NCBI GenBank assembly: GCA_017161655.1
Contig: JADFCV010000001.1
Location: 342,164 to 406,163 of the forward strand
Origin: Candidatus Sumerlaeota bacterium
GTDB taxonomy: Bacteria > Sumerlaeota > Sumerlaeia > Sumerlaeales > Sumerlaeaceae
Reading direction: 5' to 3'
DNA: 64,000 nucleotides
The translations under genes and the position numbers were made by a program. Shown piece after piece: positions 45,131-53,978 of this stretch; the first letter of the stretch is position 1; each line of letters begins with the position of its first letter. The notes under the pieces are model-generated. The model ran no database searches, was not told where the DNA came from, and saw only the letters and a program-made list of their open reading frames with translations.

Positions 45131-46363
45131 GTGGGAACAGCTGAGGTCCGAATGCCAAAATTAAGCGAGTCCATGACCGAGGGAAAGGTCCTGCATTGGG
45201 CAGTGGGTGTTGGCGATTTTGTTTCCGCCGGCGATGTGCTTGGGGAGGTAGAGACTGATAAAGCAAACATGGAGCTCGAGGCTTCTGAGCCAGGCTACGT
45301 GGCCGAAATTCTTGTTCCAGTTGGTAGTGTTGTCCCTGTAGGCACGCCGCTCATAAGGCTGGTGAGTAGTCTGGAAGAGCTAGGCGATCGCGTCTCTTCT
45401 CCTCACATCGCAGTTGAGGCGGCAGAAGCATCCTGCGAGGTTCTGGCTACAACTGATCTGACTTCGCCAGAGAGGGAGGGCAGAGAGCAAATTCTTCCCA
45501 ATGTCTCTCCAGTTGCTGAGGAGCTAGCTCAGCAATTGGGCTTGGATCTGAACGCGATTGTTGGCAGTGGGCCTGGTGGGCGCATCATGAAACAAGACGT
45601 ACTTCGTGCGGCTGCACGACATCGCTCAAGCTCCGAAAATTCTGCTACGCGCGACCAAACTGCCATTATAGAGCTTCCAGAGCTTACTGAACACGGGACT
45701 ATTTCCGAGCCGAGCCAACCTGTCGATGCCGATGAAGAACTCCACATCGTTCCTGTCTGCGTTGAAACGGTAACTTTGCGCTCGCACATTGTGGGGGAGT
45801 CGCTAATCGGAGCTCTCGCTGCGATCCTTAACCAGATGCAACTCACCCACCGCTTGCATTGGGACGATTTACTGCCCCTCGTCGCAGGGCGAGCTTATGC
45901 CATTGCCTTGAAGCAGGCTCAAAGCCATAATTTGAAAGATTCATTTTCCGCAGAGGCCGTGGCCGGCACGATTGCCATTGGTGTGGGGCCGACCGGAGGG
46001 CGGAGATATCCCTTACTTCATTCCGTCGCAGCTCTTCCTCTTTCGGCCATCATCACCACATTTGCGGAACTGCGCGAAAAGGCTTTAGCGGGGACGTTGC
46101 GCAGTGAAGAGTGTCGTGGAGCACAACTGGTTGTAGAGTCCCTAGGAACAACAGGGGCTGCGCTTAGTGCTGTTCATTTGAAGGAAGGTTCATCACCCGT
46201 GGTTTTCGTCAGCCGTATTTGCGAATCAGAGCTAAGTATGTCTTTGGTTGTAAGAGCTTCGCTCGAGACTGTTGGTGCATGGAGCGAAATTCACGACCGA
46301 GCTTGTTTGATTCTAAGGAATTCTTTGCTTCTCGCGGAGTGTTTTGAGAATTGCGAGCAGTGA
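45131..46363 (+). CDS. lipoyl-domain E2-like protein with degenerate acyltransferase domain
   Basis: The 410-residue protein has an N-terminal lipoyl domain (VRMPKLSESMTEGKVLHW, lipoyl-Lys in VETDKANMEL), an E3/E1-binding peripheral domain at about 122-163 (SPVAEELAQQLGLDLNAIVGS, then GRIMKQDVL), and a C-terminal domain with the size and fold marks of 2-oxo acid dehydrogenase E2. However, the catalytic DHRxxDG near the C-terminus is replaced: SLVVRASLETVGAWSEIHDR. GTG 45131 is favoured over TTG 45125 by spacing from AAGGAAGGGG. lipB begins 4 bp after its stop, so lipoylation in cis is likely. No E1 or E3 gene is in the window. Confidence 0.88.
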   Translation: MGTAEVRMPKLSESMTEGKVLHWAVGVGDFVSAGDVLGEVETDKANMELEASEPGYVAEILVPVGSVVPVGTPLIRLVSSLEELGDRVSSPHIAVEAAEASCEVLATTDLTSPEREGREQILPNVSPVAEELAQQLGLDLNAIVGSGPGGRIMKQDVLRAAARHRSSSENSATRDQTAIIELPELTEHGTISEPSQPVDADEELHIVPVCVETVTLRSHIVGESLIGALAAILNQMQLTHRLHWDDLLPLVAGRAYAIALKQAQSHNLKDSFSAEAVAGTIAIGVGPTGGRRYPLLHSVAALPLSAIITTFAELREKALAGTLRSEECRGAQLVVESLGTTGAALSAVHLKEGSSPVVFVSRICESELSMSLVVRASLETVGAWSEIHDRACLILRNSLLLAECFENCEQ

Positions 46364-46367
46364 TTTG

Positions 46368-47147
46368 ATGGACATCAGAGTGCTAACGAATCTCGACCTC
46401 ACCAATCAGCAGCTTTGCCCTGGTTCGGGGGAGATTCTTTTCGAGGACTCGGGCTTGAAGGCTTATTGGTTGGGGCGTCTGGAGTACGAGCGAGGCGTGG
46501 CCATCATGGAGTCTTTTTTGCGCTCTAAGCTCGCAGGTGGTCTGGAGGATGGCTTTTTCTATCTCGAACACGATCCTGTGATCACCTACGGGCGCGCAAC
46601 CCCGCTGGCACATCTGCCATCAGCTGACTTAAGAATTCCGTGTGTCCAGGTCTCGCGCGGCGGACTGGCAACTTACCATGGGCCCGGACAGTTGGTTGGG
46701 TATATCGTTCTTGATCTGCGTCGCCGTGCTTCAGGCGCTGCCCCAGACCTTCACGATTTTCTTCGCGGCGTGGAAGAAGGGATCTCTGCCTATCTCAATG
46801 AGGAGTGGAATTTGCCCGCAGGAAGCATTTCCGGCAAAACTGGTGTCTGGATTCTCGACCCTTCGAAACCTAGAAAGATCGTGTCAATTGGAATTGGTGT
46901 AAAGCGTTGGGTGACTTACCATGGCTTTGCCCTCAACGTAACCACCGAACTTGATGTATTTTCCCATTTCGTTCCGTGTGGTCTTGAGAACGTGACAATG
47001 ACAACGATTGCGAATGAACTGGAGCAGAGGGGGCGAAAGGCCAATCAGTCGTTTGAGTTAAACGCCGTCGCCAGATTGCTTCATCCGTATGTGATGTCCG
47101 CACTGCGCCAGCGTGGCTGGTGCTCTGAGGAGGGCAGCAAGTGCTGA
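46368..47147 (+). CDS. lipB: octanoyl-[acyl-carrier-protein]:protein N-octanoyltransferase
   Basis: The 259-residue protein has the LipB core: YLEHDPVITYGRATP, then VSRGGLATYHGPGQLVGYIVLDLR, the catalytic Lys strand KIVSIGIGVKRWVTYHGFALNV and ending FVPCGLENVTMTTI with the active Cys. It moves octanoate from ACP to lipoyl domains. The ATG at 46368 follows the E2-like stop by 4 bp; the track start 46344 would overlap it. lipA overlaps its end by 7 bp. Confidence 0.95.
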   Translation: MDIRVLTNLDLTNQQLCPGSGEILFEDSGLKAYWLGRLEYERGVAIMESFLRSKLAGGLEDGFFYLEHDPVITYGRATPLAHLPSADLRIPCVQVSRGGLATYHGPGQLVGYIVLDLRRRASGAAPDLHDFLRGVEEGISAYLNEEWNLPAGSISGKTGVWILDPSKPRKIVSIGIGVKRWVTYHGFALNVTTELDVFSHFVPCGLENVTMTTIANELEQRGRKANQSFELNAVARLLHPYVMSALRQRGWCSEEGSKC

Positions 47148-48094
47148 ACAATTCCTCAATCAGTTCGCATGCGATACGTCGGCACCCCGAATGGATTCGA
47201 GCAAAGATGCCCGGAGTGGGGGAGTTTGATTACACTCAAAAGGTTCTCCGCGAAACCCGCCTCCACACAGTGTGCGAAGAAGCGCAGTGTCCAAACCGGA
47301 GCGAGTGTTACGCACATCGAACCGCAACGTTCATGATTTTGGGCAACGTCTGCACGAGGCGATGTGCATTCTGCGCTGTGCCCCAGGCTATTCCCGCCGC
47401 CCCGCCTGATCCTGAGGAACCAGAGCGGCTGGCAGAGGCTGTCGCGCGCTTAGGGCTCCGTCACGTCGTGATTACGAGTGTCGATAGAGACGACCTGCCA
47501 GACCAAGGTGCGCAGCACTATGTCCGGTGTGTGGAGGCCATCGTGTCACGAGCACCTGGCACTCGGGTCGAACTCTTAATTCCAGATTTTCGCGGTGATG
47601 AGCTGGCTCTTCGAACGGTCCTGAGTGCTCCGATCGACGTCCTCGGTCATAACATCGAAACCGTGCCACGGCTGTATCCTGTTGCCCGGCGTGGAGCTCG
47701 TTATGCTCGGTCTGTGATTTTATTAAGCCGTGCCAAAGAACTCCGCCCCAGCATTCTAACGAAAACGGGTTTGATGTTGGGATTGGGTGAGCGTGACGAG
47801 GAAATTGAAGCTGTTCTCGCCGATTTACGTGATGCGTGCGTGGATATTCTGACCATTGGCCAATACTTGCAGCCGACGCCGACGCAACTGCCAGTTAGCA
47901 GATACCTTTCACCGGCCGACTTTCAGCGCTGGCGCGAGCGAGCTTTGCGCATTGGATTCCCGTGGGTTGAAGCGGGACCGCTGGTTCGGAGTTCGTACCA
48001 TGCCTGGCAGCAGACAGAACAAGTTCGTGCTCTGACTGCTGTTCAAGATCACGTTGCAGGCGCACCAACTTGTGGATCGGCTAATGTGAAATGA
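47141..48094 (+). CDS. lipA: lipoyl synthase
   Basis: The 317-residue radical SAM enzyme has the N-terminal auxiliary cluster motif CEEAQCPNRSEC, the radical SAM motif CTRRCAFC, and the C-terminal GPLVRSSYHA with its serine ligand. KTGLMLGLGERDEEI is a further family motif. It inserts sulfur into protein-bound octanoate to make lipoate. It starts at GTG 47141 and overlaps lipB by 7 bp. Together with the upstream E2-like gene it forms a lipoylation unit. Confidence 0.96.
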   Translation: MLNNSSISSHAIRRHPEWIRAKMPGVGEFDYTQKVLRETRLHTVCEEAQCPNRSECYAHRTATFMILGNVCTRRCAFCAVPQAIPAAPPDPEEPERLAEAVARLGLRHVVITSVDRDDLPDQGAQHYVRCVEAIVSRAPGTRVELLIPDFRGDELALRTVLSAPIDVLGHNIETVPRLYPVARRGARYARSVILLSRAKELRPSILTKTGLMLGLGERDEEIEAVLADLRDACVDILTIGQYLQPTPTQLPVSRYLSPADFQRWRERALRIGFPWVEAGPLVRSSYHAWQQTEQVRALTAVQDHVAGAPTCGSANVK

Positions 48095-48166
48095 CTGTGT
48101 GGACTGCACGTTGGGAGTAAGCAGACTGGCCTGGCTGAGCAAGTGTGACTTTGTGCGGGAGCTGCC

Positions 48167-50074
48167 ATGGTGCTGATTAGAGATTTCCTATGGTTTGTCC
48201 TCTTTCTCCCCACGTTTTTCCTTGTGGGTCATGTGATGTTATCTCGTCCTCTTGCTGGCTCACTTGGTCGGTTGAGTTACCTCTGGCTCGCTGTGACCAC
48301 TGGAATGCTTAGCACCTCTCTTCTCGCGTTCGCCCTCGGTCTTCTGCACGTCTTTACGACCACAACTGTGGTTATGCTTCTTGTCTTCTTCTGGTTGGTG
48401 TTTTGCGCGAAAGCACTCTATCAACCGGCTTTTGTCGCCCCATTGCGTGTTATGGCTCACTCCTTCGTTGCCAGTGTTGCTGAAGGTTGGCGCAAGGCAC
48501 CGATTCTCACCACCCTTCTCGCTTTCGTACTTGGTCTTGCGTTTCTTGCATGCGGAACCCCGGAAGTAAGGGGTGATCCAATCATTTACCACATCACGGA
48601 AGCGTGGCTTTACGTTCTCCACAGAGGACACGTTGAGATCCCTTCGTCTGCTCTTACCTACATTCCTCAGAATCAGCAACTGCTTTACGCCTTGGCTCTT
48701 TCCCTGGGCTCGGACAGTCTTGCCAAGTCTTGGCACTGGTTACAGGGGGCTTTGCTGCTTATCGGAACAGCAATGCTCACACGCTATCTGGGCGTTTCGC
48801 GCAAAGGGAGCATCGCTGCAGCCGTCATCGTTGCCGTCTGTCCTATGTGGTTCTACCTTGCGACCACGACCTATATCGATCTCGCTGTCGCCAACTATCT
48901 CCTTGCTTGCATCTATCTTCTTCTCGTGGCGACGGACGAAAAGAGTGGCACAAGTGCAACTCTCGGGGCTGCAGGTGTATTTGCAGGAGGGGCGCTAGGC
49001 TGCAAATACACAGCAGGGATCGTTGGCTTTGTGCCCGCTCTTGTGGCATTGTTAGACCGCATGGGTTTTTCGGAGCGCCGATCGTTTAGAGAAAGCTTTC
49101 GCCGAGTTTTGCTATTCTCTATTGCCACCTTCGTGGTTTTCCTGCCCTGGCTCTTGCGGAACTGGTGGTGGACCGGTAATCCCATTGCTCCAAGTTTTAT
49201 GCGACAGCTAGGGCCCAAAGGCGTACCTGAGAGCACACTTTCGTGGCCTGATATTCTTGCAATCCCGGCGGAACCAGTAAACGGTCCCTTCCTACTCCTG
49301 CGTGCCTACATTTTGATGTTTTTCTCCTTGAGCGATTTTGGCAACTTTCTCCCCACTCTTGGGCTTGTAGTGGGCGGGATCGGAAGCGTGTTGCCTGAGA
49401 CTCGTCGCCGGTTTTGGTCCCCTGAGATTCGTTTCCTCGTTTTGTTTCTTGCGGTTGCTTTCTTACTGGGTGTCCCTACGGCCGCTTTGCGGCGCGATTC
49501 CCGCTATATCATGGCGCACGTAGCCATTCTGGCTGGAGTCATCGTGTATTGGTTTGAGCAACTCCAAGCCGCGCTGGCGGGCCGACGTCGCCTTTTGGGA
49601 TGGATTGGGGCGGCTGCGATTTCGTCGCTTGCGGTGAGTGGGGCGGTCCAGGTGTACCTGCGTTTGGGGGACCTGAATGAAACAATTCTGCCAATCTTTG
49701 ACGCACACGCAAGAGATGAATACTGTCAGAAAAGATTGTCAAATTATCAAGCTAACAGGGAATTAGCAAAATATGCAGACCAGATCGATGGGCAGGTCCT
49801 CGGAGCTGCGTATCCTGCGCCAGTCCCTTATGTGCTTGGGGGAGCACCATTGAGACACGAGCTTCTCGTGCAGAGGGTGAATGAGCTAGAACCAAAGCAT
49901 TTAGCGGGTTTGTGGCGGATGGGAGTGAGGTACCTTTTCGGCGAGGTGCGTTCCGAATTACTCCCTCATCTAGAGCTGGTTGGGGATTGTCATGGCGTAC
50001 ATCTTTGGCGCATCCGACACAACTCGCCCGCACTTCATACGGACGGACGAGCAAAGAAATCTGGTTTGCCATGA
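48167..50074 (+). CDS. large polytopic membrane protein, GT39/ArnT-like
   Basis: The 635-residue protein has about 12 hydrophobic helices in the first 490 residues and a small soluble C-terminal part. The first periplasmic loop contains RGDPIIYHITEAWLYVLHRGH, where the RGD-x2-YH acidic motif resembles the GT-C catalytic loop (often DxxYY or DE). I infer a polyprenyl-phosphate-sugar-dependent glycosyltransferase, but substrate is unknown. The ATG has GGGAG at 6 bp. It starts 72 bp after lipA and its last 40 bp overlap the convergent nusB gene. Confidence 0.72.
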   Translation: MVLIRDFLWFVLFLPTFFLVGHVMLSRPLAGSLGRLSYLWLAVTTGMLSTSLLAFALGLLHVFTTTTVVMLLVFFWLVFCAKALYQPAFVAPLRVMAHSFVASVAEGWRKAPILTTLLAFVLGLAFLACGTPEVRGDPIIYHITEAWLYVLHRGHVEIPSSALTYIPQNQQLLYALALSLGSDSLAKSWHWLQGALLLIGTAMLTRYLGVSRKGSIAAAVIVAVCPMWFYLATTTYIDLAVANYLLACIYLLLVATDEKSGTSATLGAAGVFAGGALGCKYTAGIVGFVPALVALLDRMGFSERRSFRESFRRVLLFSIATFVVFLPWLLRNWWWTGNPIAPSFMRQLGPKGVPESTLSWPDILAIPAEPVNGPFLLLRAYILMFFSLSDFGNFLPTLGLVVGGIGSVLPETRRRFWSPEIRFLVLFLAVAFLLGVPTAALRRDSRYIMAHVAILAGVIVYWFEQLQAALAGRRRLLGWIGAAAISSLAVSGAVQVYLRLGDLNETILPIFDAHARDEYCQKRLSNYQANRELAKYADQIDGQVLGAAYPAPVPYVLGGAPLRHELLVQRVNELEPKHLAGLWRMGVRYLFGEVRSELLPHLELVGDCHGVHLWRIRHNSPALHTDGRAKKSGLP

Positions 50075-50511
50075 ATCTTGGCGACTTTATCAAGCACGCC
50101 GTTGATGAATGCAGGTGTTTCGCTATCGCAGTATCTTTTCGATAGCTCGATGTACTCGTTGATTGTCACACGCGGCGGTATGTCGGGAAAGAAAGCTATT
50201 TCAGCGACTCCAAGCAAAAGAAGTGCAAATTCCACTCTGCCAATTCGGTCAAGCTTCCAATTCTCTAAAACCTTCAAAAGATCCGCCTCGATCTCTTTGC
50301 GACGCTGCTCAACAGTGGAGTAGAGTTCTCTCGCAAAGGGAGGAAAGTTTTTCCAGCTTTGAGCCATTTCGGAGAGTTGCAGCTCGATCTCCGCGCAAGG
50401 GGCATTTGTGTGTACGTGGGCAAAAACCACGAGCATGGCAAGGCGGCGTGCCCGCCGACGTTCGAGAGTCCAACGCCGCAAGTTTTCATTTTTCGTTTTA
50501 GCCGAGCTCAT
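50035..50511 (-). CDS. nusB: transcription antitermination factor NusB
   Basis: The all-helical 158-residue protein shows the NusB pattern: RRRARRLAMLVVFAH (the RNA-binding arginine helix), then WKLDRIGRVEFALLLLGVAEIAFF and the signature PPRVTINEYIELSKRYCDSETPAFINGVLDKV. It binds boxA RNA with NusE during rRNA antitermination. The track start is GTG 50526; ATG 50511 is an alternative I prefer slightly. The 3' end overlaps the convergent large membrane gene by 40 bp. Upstream on the same strand are the amidase and TPR genes. Confidence 0.93.
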   Translation of the reverse strand: MSSAKTKNENLRRWTLERRRARRLAMLVVFAHVHTNAPCAEIELQLSEMAQSWKNFPPFARELYSTVEQRRKEIEADLLKVLENWKLDRIGRVEFALLLLGVAEIAFFPDIPPRVTINEYIELSKRYCDSETPAFINGVLDKVAKIHGKPDFFARPSV

Positions 50512-50574
50512 GATTTCAAAGGACACGTGCTGATTGGTATTTGGTTGCCCCGTTTCTATTCGACACTCTAGTGA

Positions 50575-51930
50575 CTATTCGAGGGCTACCGACATAGGTT
50601 TTCTCTCCGGACGGAATGTGGGATCCGTCTGTGCGAAATACTCGCTGATGGCGTTATAAAGCAAGATGGCTGTCAATTTTTGAAACTTTGGGTTAATCAG
50701 ATAACGCAATTCATCGCTGTTCGTGATGAATCCTACTTCTAGCAGCACTGCAGGCATATAAAAGTTTTTCAGAACGACAAAATTCGCGCTTTTGATTCCG
50801 CGTGCGTAACTCCGGAAATAGGGATGCTGCTGAAAAGAGTTCAGGATTCGTGTGCATACAACGTAGCTTTCGTATTGCCAACTTTCAAGTCGTTGGCGCT
50901 CCAGATCCGTAAGCAGTTGTGCCAAAAGGGGAGTCCCGGCTCTAGTTGCGGAGCCGTTTGCCAATACGTCCAAGTTCTCTCGCTCTGCAACAGCTTTAGC
51001 AGCGGCATCGTCTGCGCCTTTTTCGCTCAGATAAAAGATCTCCATACCTCGGGCGTTTGGATTACCAGCCCCATCGTTCATGTGAATAGAAATAAAGAGG
51101 TCGGCTTTCTGCTTTTCCGCAAAGGCAACCCTGTCGGAAAGAGGCACTAGAGTGTCTCCCGTGCGCGTGAGAACTGCCACCATGTTGGGGCTCGAATCGA
51201 TGATCTTCTTCAAATGATAGGCGAACTGGAGAGTGAGTTCCTTTTCGTAAATGATGCGCCCATTGACCAAGGCTTGACTTGATGCCCCTTGATTAGCCCC
51301 GCCGTGTCCAGGATCGATCACGACGATTTTCTTGGCGCCCTGGCTTCTCCGGCCCAACAGAGGTGAACTTGGTGGCTCAGGAATCGGTGGAATCCGCGTA
51401 GACGAGACACGATCACGAATGACGATAGGAGACGACACATCATTGAAAGGTGGACCCGAAGTGCGACTAGCCCCGGAGATAGGCGGGCTTACTAGCGACG
51501 AAGTCGTTGCAAGCGTGTCAATGAAAAGGCGAAAGGGAGCAGTTTCTCGCTGAACTTGAAATCCCTTAGCTTGGTCCTTCACGTAGAAAACAAAGCGTAG
51601 CACGCCGTGCTCGGGGTAAGAAATAGACTCAACTTGACGTACGAGAGAATCGTTGATGTCGAGTAAGCGTCTTTTATAGGCCGTGGTGATGCCGTAGACG
51701 TCCACATAGTAGAATCCTTTCTCGCGGATATTGTCAACGGCATTGACGACGACATCTTGATCCAATTCCACGGCAAAGCGTGTTCTTTCAGCTTCCGAGT
51801 CCCACGAAATCCGCGTCACAGAAGCGCCGTAGAGAGCTGAAATCGCGAAAATGCAGAGTAGAAAAGCAATTGCCGCCCACGGTTGGTTAGTTCGGTCGCA
51901 AAAGGGAAACCATTTGCTCACATTCTGCAT
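50575..51930 (-). CDS. N-acetylmuramoyl-L-alanine amidase with AMIN domain
   Basis: The 451-residue protein has an N-terminal hydrophobic segment (PWAAIAFLLCIFAISALYG) for export, an AMIN-type domain at about 38-135 (VTRISWDSEAERTRFAVELD), a Pro/Ser-rich linker, and the Amidase_3 catalytic domain from about 200 to 440. Zinc ligands and catalytic residues are visible in VVIDPGHGGANQGA, IYEKELTLQFA, LFISIHMNDG and LLEVGFITN. It cleaves the amide bond between MurNAc and L-Ala in peptidoglycan, typically at division sites (AmiC-like). It precedes nusB on the minus strand and follows a TPR gene. Confidence 0.93.
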   Translation of the reverse strand: MQNVSKWFPFCDRTNQPWAAIAFLLCIFAISALYGASVTRISWDSEAERTRFAVELDQDVVVNAVDNIREKGFYYVDVYGITTAYKRRLLDINDSLVRQVESISYPEHGVLRFVFYVKDQAKGFQVQRETAPFRLFIDTLATTSSLVSPPISGASRTSGPPFNDVSSPIVIRDRVSSTRIPPIPEPPSSPLLGRRSQGAKKIVVIDPGHGGANQGASSQALVNGRIIYEKELTLQFAYHLKKIIDSSPNMVAVLTRTGDTLVPLSDRVAFAEKQKADLFISIHMNDGAGNPNARGMEIFYLSEKGADDAAAKAVAERENLDVLANGSATRAGTPLLAQLLTDLERQRLESWQYESYVVCTRILNSFQQHPYFRSYARGIKSANFVVLKNFYMPAVLLEVGFITNSDELRYLINPKFQKLTAILLYNAISEYFAQTDPTFRPERKPMSVALE

Positions 51931-52010
51931 TTTAGGTCTTTCGTGAGCGAGAGTCCTTCCAGTAAGCAGCTATCGTCGGCAGGCTTTTCGTACGCTTCGG
52001 CGATCTCCTG

Positions 52011-52493
52011 CTACCTGGAGGTAAGTTCAGCCACGTGAGCCGTAATCTGTTCCTTTTCGCTGGGATCGTTACACAATGCAAGGTACTGTTCCCAGGCTTG
52101 GTGCGCGGCAGCCTTTTGCCCTAAGCGCTCATAGCACAGAGCAAGATTATATGCTGCCTCTTGGAATTTGGGGTCAAGCTTGAGAGCCTCTGCAAGGTAC
52201 TCGGCTGCCTCTTTCCAGTTGCTCTCTCCGATGGCGAAACAGGCAAAATTGTAGAATTCCACGGCTGTGGAAGGGGCAAGGCCTAACTGTTTCCGAATGC
52301 GGATGCGCTCGCTGTCAGAAAGCGAGAAGTAAAACGCAAATCCATAGACTTCTAGTGCCTGATTGATATCTTCGTGCAAAAGCGCGCGGAACTGCTGCAG
52401 GTGCATGTCATAAAGGTCGCTTTGTCCGTGCAATGCTTCCAGTGTTTCGGAATCCAGAAAATGTTCAGTTTTTGCATCTACAGTTTTGGGCAT
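52011..52493 (-). CDS. small TPR-repeat protein
   Basis: The 160-residue soluble protein has two clear TPRs in its second half: FYNFACFAIGESNWKEAAEYLAEALKLDPK and FQEAAYNLALCYERLGQKAAAHQAWEQYLAL. The N-terminal half is helical, with no signal peptide. It probably mediates protein contacts. GAGGAG lies about 9 bp before the ATG. It is 80 bp upstream of the amidase gene on the same strand, so the two may be expressed together. Function not recognised. Confidence 0.8.
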   Translation of the reverse strand: MPKTVDAKTEHFLDSETLEALHGQSDLYDMHLQQFRALLHEDINQALEVYGFAFYFSLSDSERIRIRKQLGLAPSTAVEFYNFACFAIGESNWKEAAEYLAEALKLDPKFQEAAYNLALCYERLGQKAAAHQAWEQYLALCNDPSEKEQITAHVAELTSR

Positions 52494-52728
52494 TCGCGTT
52501 TTCTCCTCAGAGGGAATAGACTTCTATGGTACAAGAGGCTGCGCTTCGGTGCGTTACTCTCATCGCTTTCGGTCTATAGTCGGTCATGTCGGATTTTATT
52601 TCGAGTAGACATTTCACCTCTCAGGGTGGTTTGATAAAGAGATTTGGCACAGGATTTTCACGCAGCTAAAGGGGAATGCAGATATCCGTTTCGAATACAG
52701 AAACAGATAAGGCATAAAAGGATGGATT

Positions 52729-53838
52729 ATGGAAGCCAAACCCAAAATATCAGATATCCAAGTTACAGAAGAACTCCTGCGCCGCCTTCCAAAGACTGAG
52801 TTGCACTGTCATCTCGACGGCTCGTTGCGTGTCGAAACGATTCTAGAACTGGCTGAAAAGCAAAAGGTCAGACTTCCCGCAGATGATGTGGATGGACTGC
52901 GGAGACATGTCGTGGTGCCCGATGACTGTCCGAGCCTGGTGGACTACCTTAAGGCGTTTGACGTTACGCTGTCCGTTATGCAGGAAGCTGACGCTCTCAG
53001 TCGAGTGGCTTATGAGTTAGTCGAAGATTGCGCCAAAGAAAACGTGCGTTACCTTGAAGTCCGATATTCTCCGATTCTGCATACCCAGAAGGGATTGCGT
53101 CTCACCCACATTGTGGATGCGGTCCTCGACGGCCTAGCGGCCGGCGAAAAGGACTTCGGTGTAAAAACAGGCGTGATCATCTGTGGCATGCGGAATATCA
53201 ATCCGGAAACGTCCTACCGGCTGGCGGAGCTTGCGATTGCCTACAAAAACCGAGGTGTGGTTGCGTTTGATCTAGCAGGTGCCGAAGAAGACTATCCTGC
53301 GAAAAAACATAAGGACGCCTTTTTTCTCATTCTGAAGAACAATATCAATTGTACACTCCATGCCGGGGAAAGCTACGGCCCCGAGTCCATTCATCAGGCG
53401 ATTCATTATTGTGGTGCCCATCGAATCGGCCATGGAACACGTCTCAAGGAAGATGGGGATCTCCTTAACTACGTGAATGATCACCGGATTCCTTTGGAAA
53501 TTTGCCTTACTTCAAACGTGCAAACGAAAGCCGTGAAAAGCTTCGAAGAACATCCGCTACGTTTCTATTACGATTACGGCCTTCGAACGACAATTTGCAC
53601 AGACAATCGTTTGATGAGCGATACGACCATCACCAAAGAACTCTACCGAGCCCATAAATACCTGGGATTCACGATGAATGAGATTGTTGACCTCATCGTC
53701 TTCGGTTTCAAAAGTGCGTTCCTTCCGTATCGTACTAAAGTCAAGCTACTGAAAAGTGTGTTCGACGAACTCAATCAGTTGGTGTTGGAACCAAAAACTC
53801 AAAAGCTCCATACGACCGCGCAGGCGGAGGCTCTTTAG
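52729..53838 (+). CDS. add: adenosine deaminase
   Basis: The 369-residue amidohydrolase has the metal site LPKTELHCHLDGSLRVET, the catalytic regions DLAGAEEDYP, CTLHAGESYGPESI and CGAHRIGHGTRL, and SNVQTKAV. The C-terminal metal-binding motif is CTDNRLMSDTTITKEL; ADAs of some phyla have TDN instead of TDDP. It deaminates adenosine to inosine. AAAGGA is 6 bp from the ATG. A hairpin terminator follows 28 bp after the stop. It is single, with 235 bp free upstream. Confidence 0.92.
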   Translation: MEAKPKISDIQVTEELLRRLPKTELHCHLDGSLRVETILELAEKQKVRLPADDVDGLRRHVVVPDDCPSLVDYLKAFDVTLSVMQEADALSRVAYELVEDCAKENVRYLEVRYSPILHTQKGLRLTHIVDAVLDGLAAGEKDFGVKTGVIICGMRNINPETSYRLAELAIAYKNRGVVAFDLAGAEEDYPAKKHKDAFFLILKNNINCTLHAGESYGPESIHQAIHYCGAHRIGHGTRLKEDGDLLNYVNDHRIPLEICLTSNVQTKAVKSFEEHPLRFYYDYGLRTTICTDNRLMSDTTITKELYRAHKYLGFTMNEIVDLIVFGFKSAFLPYRTKVKLLKSVFDELNQLVLEPKTQKLHTTAQAEAL

Positions 53839-53866
53839 CAGGGCATCGAATAGCAGTTTTCCCAGT

Positions 53867-53897
53867 GCGCTCAGGGCAAGTGCCCTGAGCGCTTTTT
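53867..53897 (+). terminator. intrinsic terminator of add
   Basis: A perfect inverted repeat GCGCTCAGGGCA/TGCCCTGAGCGC (53867-53878 and 53881-53892) is followed at once by TTTTT. The two-base centre means the innermost A-T pairs must open. It stands 28 bp after the adenosine deaminase stop on the plus strand. Confidence 0.9.
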
Positions 53898-53978
53898 CGT
53901 TGGAAGCCGGCGCATTCCCGGTTCCAATGGTCACAGAAGTTCCGAAGGAGCCAGGAAACAAGGCTAGTTTCTCCAGCA

